A stretch of 38,611 nt of DNA, from the NCBI GenBank assembly GCA_027575765.1, contig JANBPT010000397.1, forward strand, positions 1 to 38,611, written 5' to 3'. Shown here one piece after another: positions 11,304 through 23,845 of this stretch. Under the pieces are notes generated by a model. The model was given only the letters and a program-made list of their open reading frames with translations. It was not told where the DNA came from and made no database searches. Every line of letters begins with the position of its first letter. The first letter of the stretch is position 1. The position numbers and the translations under genes were made by a program. The DNA comes from Tieghemiomyces parasiticus. Lineage: Eukaryota > Kickxellomycota > Dimargaritomycetes > Dimargaritales > Dimargaritaceae.

Positions 11304-12035
11304 TTATTGCCACGCATTTGGTTTACCGCTAGACCCCGGTCCACGGTAGGCCGTCGGGTTGGTGGATATGTTTACTTCAGACGGGATGGTGGACCAGAAT
11401 CGCGGGTAAACCTGTGGCAGTTCAAGGATATCCCGAATCTGGTGCTCCCCAGCCGACGAGTCACCCTGCGGGCAGAGGTGCACCGCATGCCAACCGAGGG
11501 CTTGAGCGGCCACCACGTTATCCCGGGAGTCATCAACAAAATAGCACAGACCGGGGTCAGTCACCCCAGCAGCGTGCATGGCACGCTCAAAGCTGGGGCG
11601 GTCGGGCTTGCAGGTGAAGTCAGGCTCCGAATAATCGCAGTAAATGACGGTTTCAAACAGGTCGGCTACCCCGAGGCAGCGGAGGACCCGCTCGGCGTGG
11701 GTCCGGCCCGCGTTGGTGAAGGCCACCCGGCGCAGGCACAGTCCAGTGAGCATGGCGCGCAGGGCCGGGTTGGGTGTGAGTATCGTCTCGAGAGGTAAGG
11801 CACCATCCACTTCGCGGTCGTAGTCGACCGGGTCGATGGTGTGGTGACGGATCAGGCCCCGCACAGCCAAGCCATAGTCCCGGTAGTAGGACTCGCAGAG
11901 ACGGCGCGTGTCCGCGGCCGGGATGCCGATCTTCCGGGCGTAGGCATCGATACGGTCCTTCATGAGGTACATGATGCCCGTATCCACCGGGTATAGGCAG
12001 TTGTCGATATCGAAGTAAAAAACGGGGGAGGCCAT
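11304..12035 (-). CDS. pyrimidine 5'-nucleotidase, HAD superfamily (Phm8/Sdt1 type)
   Basis: Single exon, 243 aa. Family role: dephosphorylates nucleoside monophosphates (Sdt1 acts on UMP/CMP; Phm8 also on lysophosphatidate), soluble in the cytosol. HAD motifs are in order: motif I FDIDN with Asp9 (nucleophile) and Asp11, motif II Thr107 in FTNAG, motif III Lys143 in CKP, and motif IV Asp168-Asp169 in FVDDS. The cap region carries YYRDYGLAVRGL and IDPVDYDREVDGALPL, which are characteristic of the fungal and plant Phm8/Sdt1 group. The C-terminal 30 residues (after LELPQVYPRFW) are not conserved. The ATG at 12035 sits 8 residues before the nucleophile, as usual for the family; the frame is open upstream but falls in T/C-rich leader. 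Substrate preference cannot be read from sequence. Confidence 0.88.
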   Translation of the reverse strand: MASPVFYFDIDNCLYPVDTGIMYLMKDRIDAYARKIGIPAADTRRLCESYYRDYGLAVRGLIRHHTIDPVDYDREVDGALPLETILTPNPALRAMLTGLCLRRVAFTNAGRTHAERVLRCLGVADLFETVIYCDYSEPDFTCKPDRPSFERAMHAAGVTDPGLCYFVDDSRDNVVAAQALGWHAVHLCPQGDSSAGEHQIRDILELPQVYPRFWSTIPSEVNISTNPTAYRGPGSSGKPNAWQ

Positions 12036-12512
12036 GGCGGAGGGGGGGGAGGTGGATGGAGGAAGGCTGGTATAAGGGTGGCGCAGCTTTGGTACTGTGG
12101 TCAGGGAAGCGTTGGGGGGGGGGGGAATCCACAACGGGCGGGCAGAGAGGCCGCAGTTTACCCCCAGGTCAATTCCGCGGAACGTAGCGCTTACTTGAAA
12201 ATAAATGCCCCGATGGCCTGTCAGCTGAGGAAGCGGCCAAGAGCCGCTGGCCTTTAGCATCATAGGTGTCTCTGCTCGTGCGAAGTAGGTAGCTTAAGCG
12301 GCATTGTGACCAAGGCCTCCGGATGCTCCAGAATCCTTCCGCCTCGCAGCAAGGCCAGGGAGAAACGAAGGGTCTCGTGCGAGTGAACGGGGCCAACTCC
12401 CGCGCGACGCATCCACGCCGCACGCCCTGACTTTACCTCGCCACCTCCGCTCGGCTGCACCCTGGCCGTGCGTGCATTCTCAGCGTTATCTAGATCTTTT
12501 CCAGCCGTCACG
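12036..12512. promoter_or_regulatory. bidirectional promoter, nucleotidase / ALG8
   Basis: 477 bases between divergent start codons. It includes a run of 12 G at 12114-12125, just upstream of the nucleotidase leader, and C/T-rich sequence before ALG8. No defined factor site was recognised. Confidence 0.45.
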
Positions 12513-14342
12513 ATGCGTTCATTTCCCTCCGCCCTGCGGTCCAAAGCCGCGACGACTGTCGGCGGCGCACCGTTTCTTCGTGACTTGTTTTGGTTCAGCA
12601 CCTTCACCAAACTGCTGCTGTTCTCTGCGTACCGGTCCACTGATTTTGAGGTCCATCGCAATTGGCTGGCCATCACCCACCAGGTGCCCGTGGCCCAGTG
12701 GTACGAAGAGGCCACCAGCGTATGGACCTTGGACTATCCGCCCTTCTTCGCCTGGACTGAGTACGCGCTATCCCACTTGGCCCGGTGGGTGGACCCTGGT
12801 ATGCTCACCCTGTCCGCCGACGGCTATACTAGCCCCGCCTGTACCGTGTTCCAGCGGCTGACCGTCCTCATCACCGAGCAGGTCCTCCTCTGGGCCCTGG
12901 CGCGGCACTACCTCGCTGCTGCCAATCCGGCGACGTCTGTTCGCCGACAGCTCATTGTGGGCCTAGTCTTCCTGAACCCCGGACTCTACTTGGTGGATCA
13001 CATCCACTTCCAGTACAACGGTGCCCTCTATGGTCTTCTAATCCTGGCCGTCACCTTGGTATGGGAAGGACGTGATTTGGCCGGCGCCCTGGCTTTCACC
13101 GTTCTGCTCAACTTCAAGCACATTTATATGTACTTTGCACCGGCCTTTTTCGTCTACCTTCTCAGCGGGTACGGCCTGGCGGCGGGTCTTTGGAGTGCAC
13201 CGCTACGTCTCGCCCGGCTGGGTTTCGCAGTCCTGGGGGTATTCGCCGTTTCCCTGGGCCCGTTCGCATACTACGGGAAATTGCCTCATCTAGCCGCCCG
13301 CCTCTTTCCTTTTCGTCGCGGCTTGTGCCACGCACTGTGGGCCGCCAACTTTTGGAGTCTCTACTCCACCGTGGACCGGGTCTTTTTGCAGGCCCTCATC
13401 CGCTTCGGGCTGGCCGACGGGCTGTCAGATACGGCCCCCGGCACCCGCGGCGTCGTTGGCGGCGTGGCCTTTGCGGTTCTCCCAGACGTATCCGCCCACT
13501 GGACGTTTATCCTGACCGTAGTGACCCAGCTGGTAAGTTCTCGACACAGGCTGTCCAGGTACCTGTGTTACTGACCGCCACACCCTCACCGTTGACTGAC
13601 CACCCTTCATTTGCCATTACCTCTCGCCTCGGCTTGTCCAGCCCGGCCTCGTCTGGCTGTTCTGCCGCCCCACTCGGGTCAACTTTATCAAGGCCGTCGT
13701 ACTCTGCGGCTACACGTCCTTTCTGTTTGGTTGGCATGTCCATGAGAAGGCTTATATGCTGACGACCGTGCCAATGGCCCTACTGCTCGAGGCCAATGAT
13801 GTGGCCGTGCGGCGTCTGTACCTCGTGGCCAGCACCGCCGGTGCCTTTGGCCTGTTTCCGCTACTCTACCGGCCCGCAGAGACACCAGTGAAACTGGCCA
13901 TCACCGTCGCGTGGACCCTGATTGCCTTCTTTGCTCTGGATCTGGACTCTGGGTAAGTTATTGTCTATTGAATGCCGCAGGCCGCCGGGACCCGCCATCT
14001 GTACCAGAAGACTAACTCTCCGAGTACGACTGTTGTTTTGCGACTTCTCACTCCGAAACTTAATCATCCGCACCCCCCCCCCACTCCTACAGCTACCGCA
14101 CGCCGGTCGGGTCAAGTTGTGTCCGATGGTCACGACGGTTCGAGCTGGCCTACCTGGCCGGGTTTGTAGGCCTACAGTGCTTCGTATCAGTGATACACCC
14201 CTTGCTGCTCAACTCGACCCACGCGTTCCTACCCATTCTCCTCACCGCGTGCTATGGGGCCCTGGGTCTACTGTACACTTGGTTGCAGTTCTACGCGTGG
14301 TTCTACCGGACAGCTGGTGAACCCACCATCACAGCTCGATGA
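12513..14342 (+). CDS. ALG8: dolichyl pyrophosphate Glc1Man9GlcNAc2 alpha-1,3-glucosyltransferase
   Basis: Exons 12513-13532, 13642-13952, 14093-14342; 526 aa, the usual size for ALG8. Family role: adds the second glucose to the lipid-linked N-glycan precursor in the ER membrane, using dolichyl-phosphate glucose. The lumenal loop after the first membrane segment holds STDFEVHRNW (42-51) and WTLDYPPFFAW (71-81), the GT57 signature with acidic residues Asp44 and Glu46. The late motif HVHEKA is at 372-377. Many hydrophobic segments follow, consistent with a polytopic membrane protein. ALG6 is excluded because VHRNWLAIT and LDYPPFFAW are ALG8-specific. The start is the ATG at 12513; the open frame further upstream begins with GTG, not ATG. 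Intron 2 has a C-rich tract just before its acceptor. It converges on SOD2. Confidence 0.93.
14073..14082. repeat. C10 tract before an ALG8 acceptor
   Basis: Ten consecutive C inside ALG8 intron 2, ending 10 bases before the AG at 14091-14092, where a polypyrimidine tract is expected. Confidence 0.85.
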
Positions 14343-14438
14343 CCAACTTAGCGTCGCTAACCAACGGTCGTACATCCAATAGGAAATCATTCGTCCGGGG
14401 CTAATTTCAATATGGATTAACATTTATGAAGCATCACT

Positions 14439-14444
14439 TTTATT
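14439..14444 (-). terminator. candidate poly(A) signal for SOD2
   Basis: AATAAA on the minus strand, about 180 bases beyond the SOD2 stop codon. Position and sequence fit a cleavage/polyadenylation signal. Confidence 0.4.
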
Positions 14445-14622
14445 CAGAAGTCAGGGGCGCGCAGGTCGGCGAATGCGTGCGTGGGGAGACGATTATCCCA
14501 CATGCCCATCCACCGCGCTGGGTGAGAGAGAGAAGAGCTGGAAGTACAAATCCGCCATGCTGCCCTCGTGTAGATGCAGGGTAGTTGAGACAAGCAACCT
14601 CGCATAGCGTGGCCGCTGTGGT

Positions 14623-15303
14623 TTAGGCCTGGCGGGCGGCGTCGAAGCGCTGCCCGACATCCTTCCAGTTCACCACCTTCCAGATGTTCTGGAGGTAGTC
14701 GGGACGCACATTCTTGTATTGCAGGTAGTAGGCGTGCTCCCACACGTCCACGCCTAGCAGGGGCACCAGACCGGTCAGTGGATCCTGATTGGCGCAGGTG
14801 GCGATCTCCAGGCGGCGGGACGCGGGGTTGTAGCCCAGCCAGCCCCAACCGGAGCCCTGGACCTTAGCAGTGGTGGCGTTGAACTGCTTGATGAAGGCAT
14901 CCAGGCTACCCCACTGCTGCTCGAGGGCCTGGCGGAGCTCACCGTGGTCCAATTGGCCCCCGCCAGCCTTAATGGGGGCCAGGTTCTTCCAGAAGATAGA
15001 ATGATTGACGTGGCCCCCGCCGTTGAACTTGAGTAGGCCCTGCAGCTCAATCTCGGCGGCGAGGTCGCCGCGGTGGCGCGCCTCGGCCATCTTTTCCTCG
15101 GCCTGGTTCAGGCCAGTCACATAGGTCTGGTGGTGCTTGTCGTGGTGCAGACGCATAATCTCGGTGTTAATGACTGGTTCCAGGGCGTCGTAATCGTAGG
15201 GCAGGTCCGGTAGGGTGTGCTTCTGGCGGGCGGCCAGGCCGGCGACCAGGGTACGGCGGCCAACGGCCGGGGCGGTGGTACGGAGGGCGAGAGGGACGAT
15301 CAT
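14623..15303 (-). CDS. SOD2: mitochondrial manganese superoxide dismutase
   Basis: Single exon, 226 aa. It disproportionates superoxide in the mitochondrial matrix. Residues 1-27 are Arg/Ala-rich with no acidic residue, a typical targeting presequence; the mature enzyme should begin near [11 protein letters not shown]. Metal ligands are His53, His101, Asp186 and His190. The Mn-type markers [22 protein letters not shown] and [18 protein letters not shown] are all present. The length of the mature part matches the tetrameric mitochondrial form. The ATG at 15303 is the first in the frame that gives a presequence. It converges on ALG8 with 280 bases between the stops. Nothing is missing or broken. 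Confidence 0.96.
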   Translation of the reverse strand: MIVPLALRTTAPAVGRRTLVAGLAARQKHTLPDLPYDYDALEPVINTEIMRLHHDKHHQTYVTGLNQAEEKMAEARHRGDLAAEIELQGLLKFNGGGHVNHSIFWKNLAPIKAGGGQLDHGELRQALEQQWGSLDAFIKQFNATTAKVQGSGWGWLGYNPASRRLEIATCANQDPLTGLVPLLGVDVWEHAYYLQYKNVRPDYLQNIWKVVNWKDVGQRFDAARQA

Positions 15304-16450
15304 GACTAGGCAATGGCAATCGCGAAGGAATGTGTTTCAGTGGGGGCTACAGCGGTGGTTAGGAAATTAACACAGGATAGTGGGGCCGGTTCGACTGCGG
15401 GAGGGGGGGAAGAATTAGTAGTGCGTAGCGAACTTACTTAATAATGGCGGACGGCGGTAGTGGTACAAGGTCAGAAGGGATCAAGGTTCACAAGGCAAGG
15501 CTGCGTGCGCAGGAGTAAGGAGGTCTGTCGTTGAAGTGGTGGCCACGGGCGGAAGGGTCTGTGAGTCTAAGGGAGCGAAGGGATATAGCTTCCTCGCCGG
15601 CAGGGCGGGGTGAGACGAAGCGGGCGGGGCGGAAAGGCGTTGACCCTTAAAAGCATGATGACGTTGATTCTAACCAGTCACACGGCTAAAAGTGATACTG
15701 GATCAAAGCACGACCCCCGTTATAACAGATGGGATGGGGAGGGAGGCCAGCCATGGACTTTGCGCAACCGGTCCTTCGATAAACTTTGCCGTTACCCTCT
15801 GGTACAGGCGACGGACGACGACTACGGCGGTCATCGGGCACTGGCCGACGCCTGGCTGGATCAAAGCCTAGGCTGCCTATAGATGTATACGATGGCTGGT
15901 TCGGAACTTGAATAGGCGGTGGCGCATTGGCTCCCGTCGTGGCCCATGCTATAATTGGCCCTAGGAGCTGACACATCCCAGCATGCTACGCACAGCCATT
16001 AACCTTGCTTAGATAGGTCAGGGGTACTGATGTCCTCGCGCGAGTGTAGCCGGCCAGTGATGGCCAGAGGACTACCACCCTATCAAACTCCGAGGTCCAT
16101 ATCCCACATTTTAAGTTGTACTTTCAATTTATGGTCTTGCCAGTTGATGGTCACATACCAAGTCCGTGGGAGCAACCAAAACGGCACACTGCGCATGGAA
16201 ATGGAGGGTATTGCCGTATAGGTCGGGGTATCTGGAGTGAGCACCCTCTGGCGGTGTCAGCCGCCGACCTTGGCGCCTCGGGTTTAAGCAAGGAGAGCGA
16301 ATAGGTACATCGGAACGTGAGAGCTCGGGCATCGGTCAGGGTACCCTGACATATTGGGGGGAAGGGTCACAAGGACTATCGACAACGACGACGAGGTTCC
16401 GAAAACGAAGCTGTACGTGGTAGAGCCTGGTCTCCCTCCAGTTAAGACCC
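15304..16450. other. gap between SOD2 promoter and the PLP protein gene
   Basis: 1.15 kb. The left 350 bases are G/A-rich on the + strand (T/C-rich for SOD2), as expected for its promoter and leader. The rest would hold the 3' UTR of the PLP homeostasis gene. No coding block, RNA gene or repeat was recognised. Confidence 0.4.
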
Positions 16451-17884
<1,434 letters not shown>

Positions 17885-18699
17885 GGTGCTGTAGGCTGGT
17901 CGCTGGTCGGGCCGAATGGGGGCACAATAGGAGACTCCGCGTGAGGCGGCAAAGTGGATACGGCGTAAGACGGTAGAGGGATATGAACTAGACATACGCA
18001 TGTGAAAGGGGATGGTCAGAATGGGGTACCAGAGAAGGATTTAAGTATGATGGGTTCGAACTGCCAAACGCATGCTACCTCATGATGCCCACCATACAGA
18101 TTCGTAAGACCCCACCCCTCAGAGTCAGCTAGCCAGGTAGTCGGCATTCCCCCCCCCCCCGACTCACAGATAATCGATGTCCGCACTACCTATACAAGTG
18201 CTTTTAGTGTTCGGCCAAAAGTGCCCCTCCCCTATAGCTTTCCTTATCCGGCCAACTATCACCACTAATGGCTGTCGCGCAGCCTCTGCATGATATAACG
18301 CCATGCTCCATTTCCCGGCTTTTATCGTCAATTACGCTAGCTGAGGGCTCAGCCTCCCCACATGGACACACACACCAGATGACATGCTACCGCGAATGGA
18401 GGTTATACACTCGCTGGACATTTCCGGCTGGGGGTCAAAGGGAGAGGACAGTATCCCAGAGAAGTTTAGAGAAAAGAAACAGAGGTTGGTTTACAAACGC
18501 TACGTTTGGCAATACATTTGGAGGCGGAAAAAGAAAACATTATGTCAAGGGCGAGGAATTGAGGGGGACCAGGAGGCTCCCGTTGCAGGGGAGCTGTCGA
18601 CCGGGCCGCTGGAGCGTCCAATGGCAAGTGGGCAGGCGCCGGCTGGCGCTCAGGGCCTCCCCCCCCCCCAACAGCCGACATGGCCCTTCGCATCCGGCT
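17885..18699. other. gap between PLP protein gene and SEC4-like gene
   Basis: It holds the promoter of the PLP protein gene (near 17885-18150) and the 3' UTR of the Rab gene. A C12 run lies at 18149-18160 and a C11 run at 18659-18669. A T-loop-like GGTTCGAACT at 18053-18062 has no matching tRNA cloverleaf. No further gene was recognised. Confidence 0.4.
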
Positions 18700-19667
<968 letters not shown>

Positions 19668-21084
19668 GGTGTACGGTGGGATCGGGCGCGGGGCGGGGAT
19701 TGTACTAGGTTGGGCGGCCTGCATGGAAATGGGGGGAGGAGAGTAGGTGCAACGGGTCAGGCGACGAGTCAGGACGCGTGCGAGGTCAGCAGCCCAAGTA
19801 ATTTGGCGTAGCCAGAAGGTGCCTGGGCCATATGGCAGGATGCCACCGTTACTTACAAAAGTATTAAGGGCAAAGGGATCTGGTGGGTGAGGAGGTATGG
19901 AAGGGAGCGCTGGTAGAGAGTAGCACGACAGGGTAATGGGGTCGTCAAAACGGGATGGGCACGAGACAGGAAAGGGCACGCAATGTGTCTAATGGTATGG
20001 GAAATAGAAGAATGGGGGCGGGAAGGTGCTGTGACGTTGGGTAAAGCCGAGCGACGATACTCCTTGCGCCCTCTGTTACGCCCACTACGTCCAGCCAGGC
20101 CACCTAACCCCCCCTCTCCAGGCTGAAGCACCGGCGGGCGGGGCAAATATCTTGGCGAGGCGGGCGCTCAAACTCGCCGGGTGGCTTCGCGGCGTCCATG
20201 TGCACTGGGGAGAGTCCTTGAAGAAACCGTGGGGCCCTGTCAGCCGGGCTAGATAGAATACCGCTGTGTGTTCCTCACGAATAGGTCACCCGCGGTGCCA
20301 TGGTTACTGTAGGCTTGCATCGGCCTGACTATCATCGATCGAGCGATATTGCAGAAAGGTAAAGGCGGCGCACCGGGCTCTGAGGCGCCCCCGGCGCTGG
20401 GACCAATTAGACACGGCGTGACGTGGTTAATCCAGGCCTACTGGTCGAGCCGGTGTCATCCAGGCTTTGGCTCCGCCCGTAAACAGCAGGTAGCCCGCTA
20501 ATCCTCTTCATAACCAGGGGCGGAGAAACCCTGGGGATCCACTACATGGGCTCCAGCCCCTGAAACGAGAATCGGATGTTTGCCATTACTCTACCCTACC
20601 TACTCCTCACCCACGTATCGGACGCTCAACCGCTACCATCCTAGATGCCGTTGATATTCGCACACCTACATATTTTGTTTTAGAGATGGTTAGGCGAAGA
20701 GCAGATTCTCTCAAGTTGTTCCAGATGTGTAACGTTAAAGGAAGGGTATCGCTCGATATGCTTATGGATTACCATGTCCGTTGTAGTCCATTTGGAATGG
20801 TGCTATGGTTGTAGTGGCACGGCGGTGATGGGTCATTGGTCGTGCGTGGACCGTCTTCTACAGAGAAAGGGGCGATGGTTTATACATAGGTAGAGTGATA
20901 TAGGTTCATCACGAACTGGAGTAGTCCCACAAGGTCAGGTAAATGGGGGATACGGGCCCAGTAGGGGGGGGGGAGCAGGCTCTGACGGGGTGGTCAGCAG
21001 GGAGAATAATCCCCTCGCATTGGCAACCCGGTCCTGGGTGTAACAGCGAGGTGTATGAGAGTGGAGAAGGAACGTTTTGGCTCA
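19668..21084. other. 1.4 kb gap, nothing recognised
   Basis: The largest gap of the window, between the Rab start and the MOD5 stop. The first 450 bases are G/A-rich on the + strand and suit the Rab promoter and leader. From about 20200 to 20950 composition is mixed. I found no conserved ORF, tRNA or clear repeat, but a noncoding RNA cannot be excluded by eye. Confidence 0.4.
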
Positions 21085-23158
21085 CTAGGCCGTACTGCCA
21101 CCGTCACTTGACATGCCATCATCGTCCACAGTGCCGACGGTGGCCAGGTGGGTGCGCCGCTGGGCCTGGAGAGTTTGCCATTTTAGCGCCCGGCGGTGCC
21201 TGCGCGAGCCGCGGTGTGCCTTCCACTCGGCCGTACCATTGAGCTCCACGACCTGGCCTCGGGCGGCCGCCGTGCATTCCGGGCAGGTGTATTTACGCCA
21301 CTCATCTACGGCCTCTGACTTGGCGGGCTGAGCAAGGAGGACGGCAGCCTTGGCGTGGATTTCAGTCGGGGAACGGAGGGGCGCGTCTCGTATGAAGTCC
21401 GTGGCCGTAGCTAGACCCGGCGTCCCTACCCGTTCGGACCACCGTTCTAAATCAGTGGCATCCAGGACGTAAAAGGCCGACCGAGGAGCGACGCCGCCTG
21501 TAGCTAGGGTGGCATGATAAGCCGGGAGCAGTTTGTTCCTGATCCAGGCCGTCTGTCGACGGGCATATTGGCGGGTCCGCAGCTTCATCGTCTCAAGGCA
21601 GGCCGCACCGACGGTGCTGAGTCGGTCGTCTAGCGGTTCCGGTGGCCGAGGAGGGTCAGGGGGGGGATGGGGTTAGTCCGTGGTAGATCGGGATAAATAA
21701 AGCATGTTTGCAAACTATTGTTATAAAGGAGCGGCGGATCCACCGGGACTTACCTGCCAAATCCTCCGTCGGGAGGTCCTCGGCGGCCTGGAGCATAGGT
21801 TCGAACTCCTTCAAGCCTGGCGTTAAAAAGTACGCAAGTCGGATGCAAAGGCAGGTGAAAGGGACGGATACTCGAGTTAGACTCGTTCCCCATCGGTAAT
21901 GGCGCGGGGAGACCTGTATCGCAATCGATAGGTAGCTGATTCCGTGACGACATGGGTCGCGGTGGTCCTAGCAGAGGAGGGGTATTATCCACTTACCGAT
22001 GGCCTGAAGAATGCCGTGGGTGTAATCGCGTGGGGAGTCGGTACCGGCCGCAGTGGACCGCAGACGCCGCAGGGACCGGAGCTCGTTGTAAAGTCCGCGC
22101 TGGCGAGTCCAATGGGGTTAAAATGCGGGAACAGGGTAAAGTGAGTTTTCCACGACGGGATCGGTGTTCGGCCAAACTGCGAATGGGCGTGGTTATCTTT
22201 TGAAATAGCAACCGGTTCTTCCCACTTACCTGGATCATCTCGTCAACTCGGGCATCAAGGCGCGGGTCGAGGGCGTCCTTGGCGGCGTGAATCCAGAAGA
22301 TACAAGTATTGAAACGTAGACGCTGGGCCTGGCCGGACGCGGCCTGGGTCTCCTGCATCCAATCGCTATGGGGGCGGCCTGTATCGCGCAGCACCTCCAG
22401 GCTGCGCACCACCTTACGCCGGTCGTTCGGGTGCCATCGCCGGGCGACGACAGGGTCCAGTTCCTGCAGCAGGGCGTGCAGGTTAGTATTGTCCATGGCG
22501 TGGAGGTCAGGGAAAGTAGACCTTGGGGGTGGGCTTGAGGCGGCGACAGGCTCCGGCCGACCACTGACTAGGGACTGGCGCCAGAGTACAGCTTGGAGGT
22601 AGTAGTGCGTGCCGCCCACCAGGATGGGCAGACGGTCCCGCGCGTGGATCTCTGCGATCTAGGTGGGGTACAGGCGGTGACAGAGGTAGAGGTAGATGTG
22701 AATAAATGGCGGTCCGGTCTACCGGCCATAGCCGACGCTAGAGGGATAGAAGTAAATGGCTTACCTACCTTGGCGAGGGCATCCCGCTCAAAGTCGGCGA
22801 CGGTATACTCCTGGTCAACTGCCAGATGGTCGAGTAGATGGTGTGGTACGCCGTCGCACTCATCGGGAGTCACCTTGTTGGTTATAATATCAAACCCCCG
22901 GTACATCTGTGGTTATAGAAAGCAGGGTGGGGCATAGCGGGGAGGGAAGATGAGGGTGGACGTCAATTGGTCGGCGATAGCCGTCAGGGAACCAGGAACG
23001 GGGGGGGGGCAGGAGCTCGGCCGAGCTTAGCGAGCGAGACTTGCCTGCATGGCATCGGCGTTGACAACCTCGCCGTGGAGGGCCTTGGCCAAGTCAATGG
23101 CCAGCTTGGACTTGCCAACGCCGGTGGAGCCGATCACGGCCACGACGGTCTTCAGCAT
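21085..23158 (-). CDS. MOD5: tRNA dimethylallyltransferase (isopentenyl-A37 synthase)
   Basis: Exons in transcript order 23158-23045, 22906-22769, 22658-22230, 22099-21997, 21816-21754, 21629-21085; 463 aa. It transfers dimethylallyl from DMAPP to A37 of tRNAs reading UNN codons, in cytosol, nucleus or mitochondria. The P-loop is GSTGVGKS (10-17). The substrate blocks NADAMQMYRG (33-42), ITNKVT, VPHHLLD and [12 protein letters not shown] follow. [15 protein letters not shown] lies in the C-terminal half. A C2H2 zinc finger, CPEC with HRGSRRH, is near the end, as in eukaryotic Mod5/TRIT1. Introns keep phases 0, 0, 0, 1 and 1. Intron 1 has a GC donor (CAG|GCAAGT) after Gln38, the only splice that joins DAMQ to MYRG. 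Residue 36 is Ala where bacterial and yeast enzymes often have Ser. It is divergent from DSK2. Confidence 0.92.
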
Positions 23159-23845
23159 AAGGAGTGGGTTCCGCGTGGAAGATTCCGGTGGGCTGAAGGG
23201 GGGGGATCAGCGGGGTCGGTTGGAGAGGCGTGCAATTCGGACGGACGGCAATGAAGGGTTTAGCGAAGGGGCATGTGGGCGATGAAAAACTGGGGAATCG
23301 CCTCGGTGGCTTTAGCGCGGTCATTCGCTGGGTATGAAAGGCCATGGCAACCCCGAGAACAGCTGATTGGTAAGGGCACGGGCGAGACCTATTGCCTTGC
23401 ACCCCTGGCGTCGAGAGCCCGTTGGAAGAAGTTGAGCTGGGTGCCACGCTGCCGGTCACCCTCTTCCCTCTTCCTCCATTCCCCACAAGGCCCCCATCGT
23501 CACCTTCCTTCCCTCCACGCTTCCCTTCTTGCACCCTTCACCGCCCGCATGCTCGGCCCGCCTTGCTATACGGACCCGCCCCGCCACGTCTCAGTCCATC
23601 GGCCGCCGACCGCTTCCTCTCCGCTTATATGTATGCACCTGCGTACCGAGGCCCCCCGTTGTGCCATTCGTATTAACCAGACCTACTCGCCCGTTACTGG
23701 CTCGTCCGACCGGCCCCGTTCCTAACTTTCCACGTCCTGCCCATCACTTCCCGGGTCGACCCCCCCCCTTCACGAGCGTGACCGCTTCCACCTACGTTCC
23801 GCTCGCCCTCGTCGCCATTTAAGCTCCTGCCCACCCTTCTCCGCC
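23159..23845. promoter_or_regulatory. bidirectional promoter, MOD5 / DSK2
   Basis: 687 bases between divergent starts. From about 23440 to 23840 the + strand is strongly C/T-rich, typical of a fungal leader, and the left part is G/A-rich toward MOD5. No specific factor site was recognised. Confidence 0.5.

Noticed and set aside
12468..12512. N-terminal extension of ALG8
   Set aside because: The frame opens with GTG; the ATG at 12513 is the first ATG and fits the family start.
18053..18062. tRNA T-loop-like GGTTCGAACT, with a similar string near 21787
   Set aside because: No acceptor stem, D arm or anticodon arm can be drawn around them.
19668..19979. Upstream in-frame extension of the SEC4-like Rab
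   Set aside because: It has low-complexity Pro/Thr sequence, and Rab proteins start a few residues before the P-loop as with the chosen ATG.
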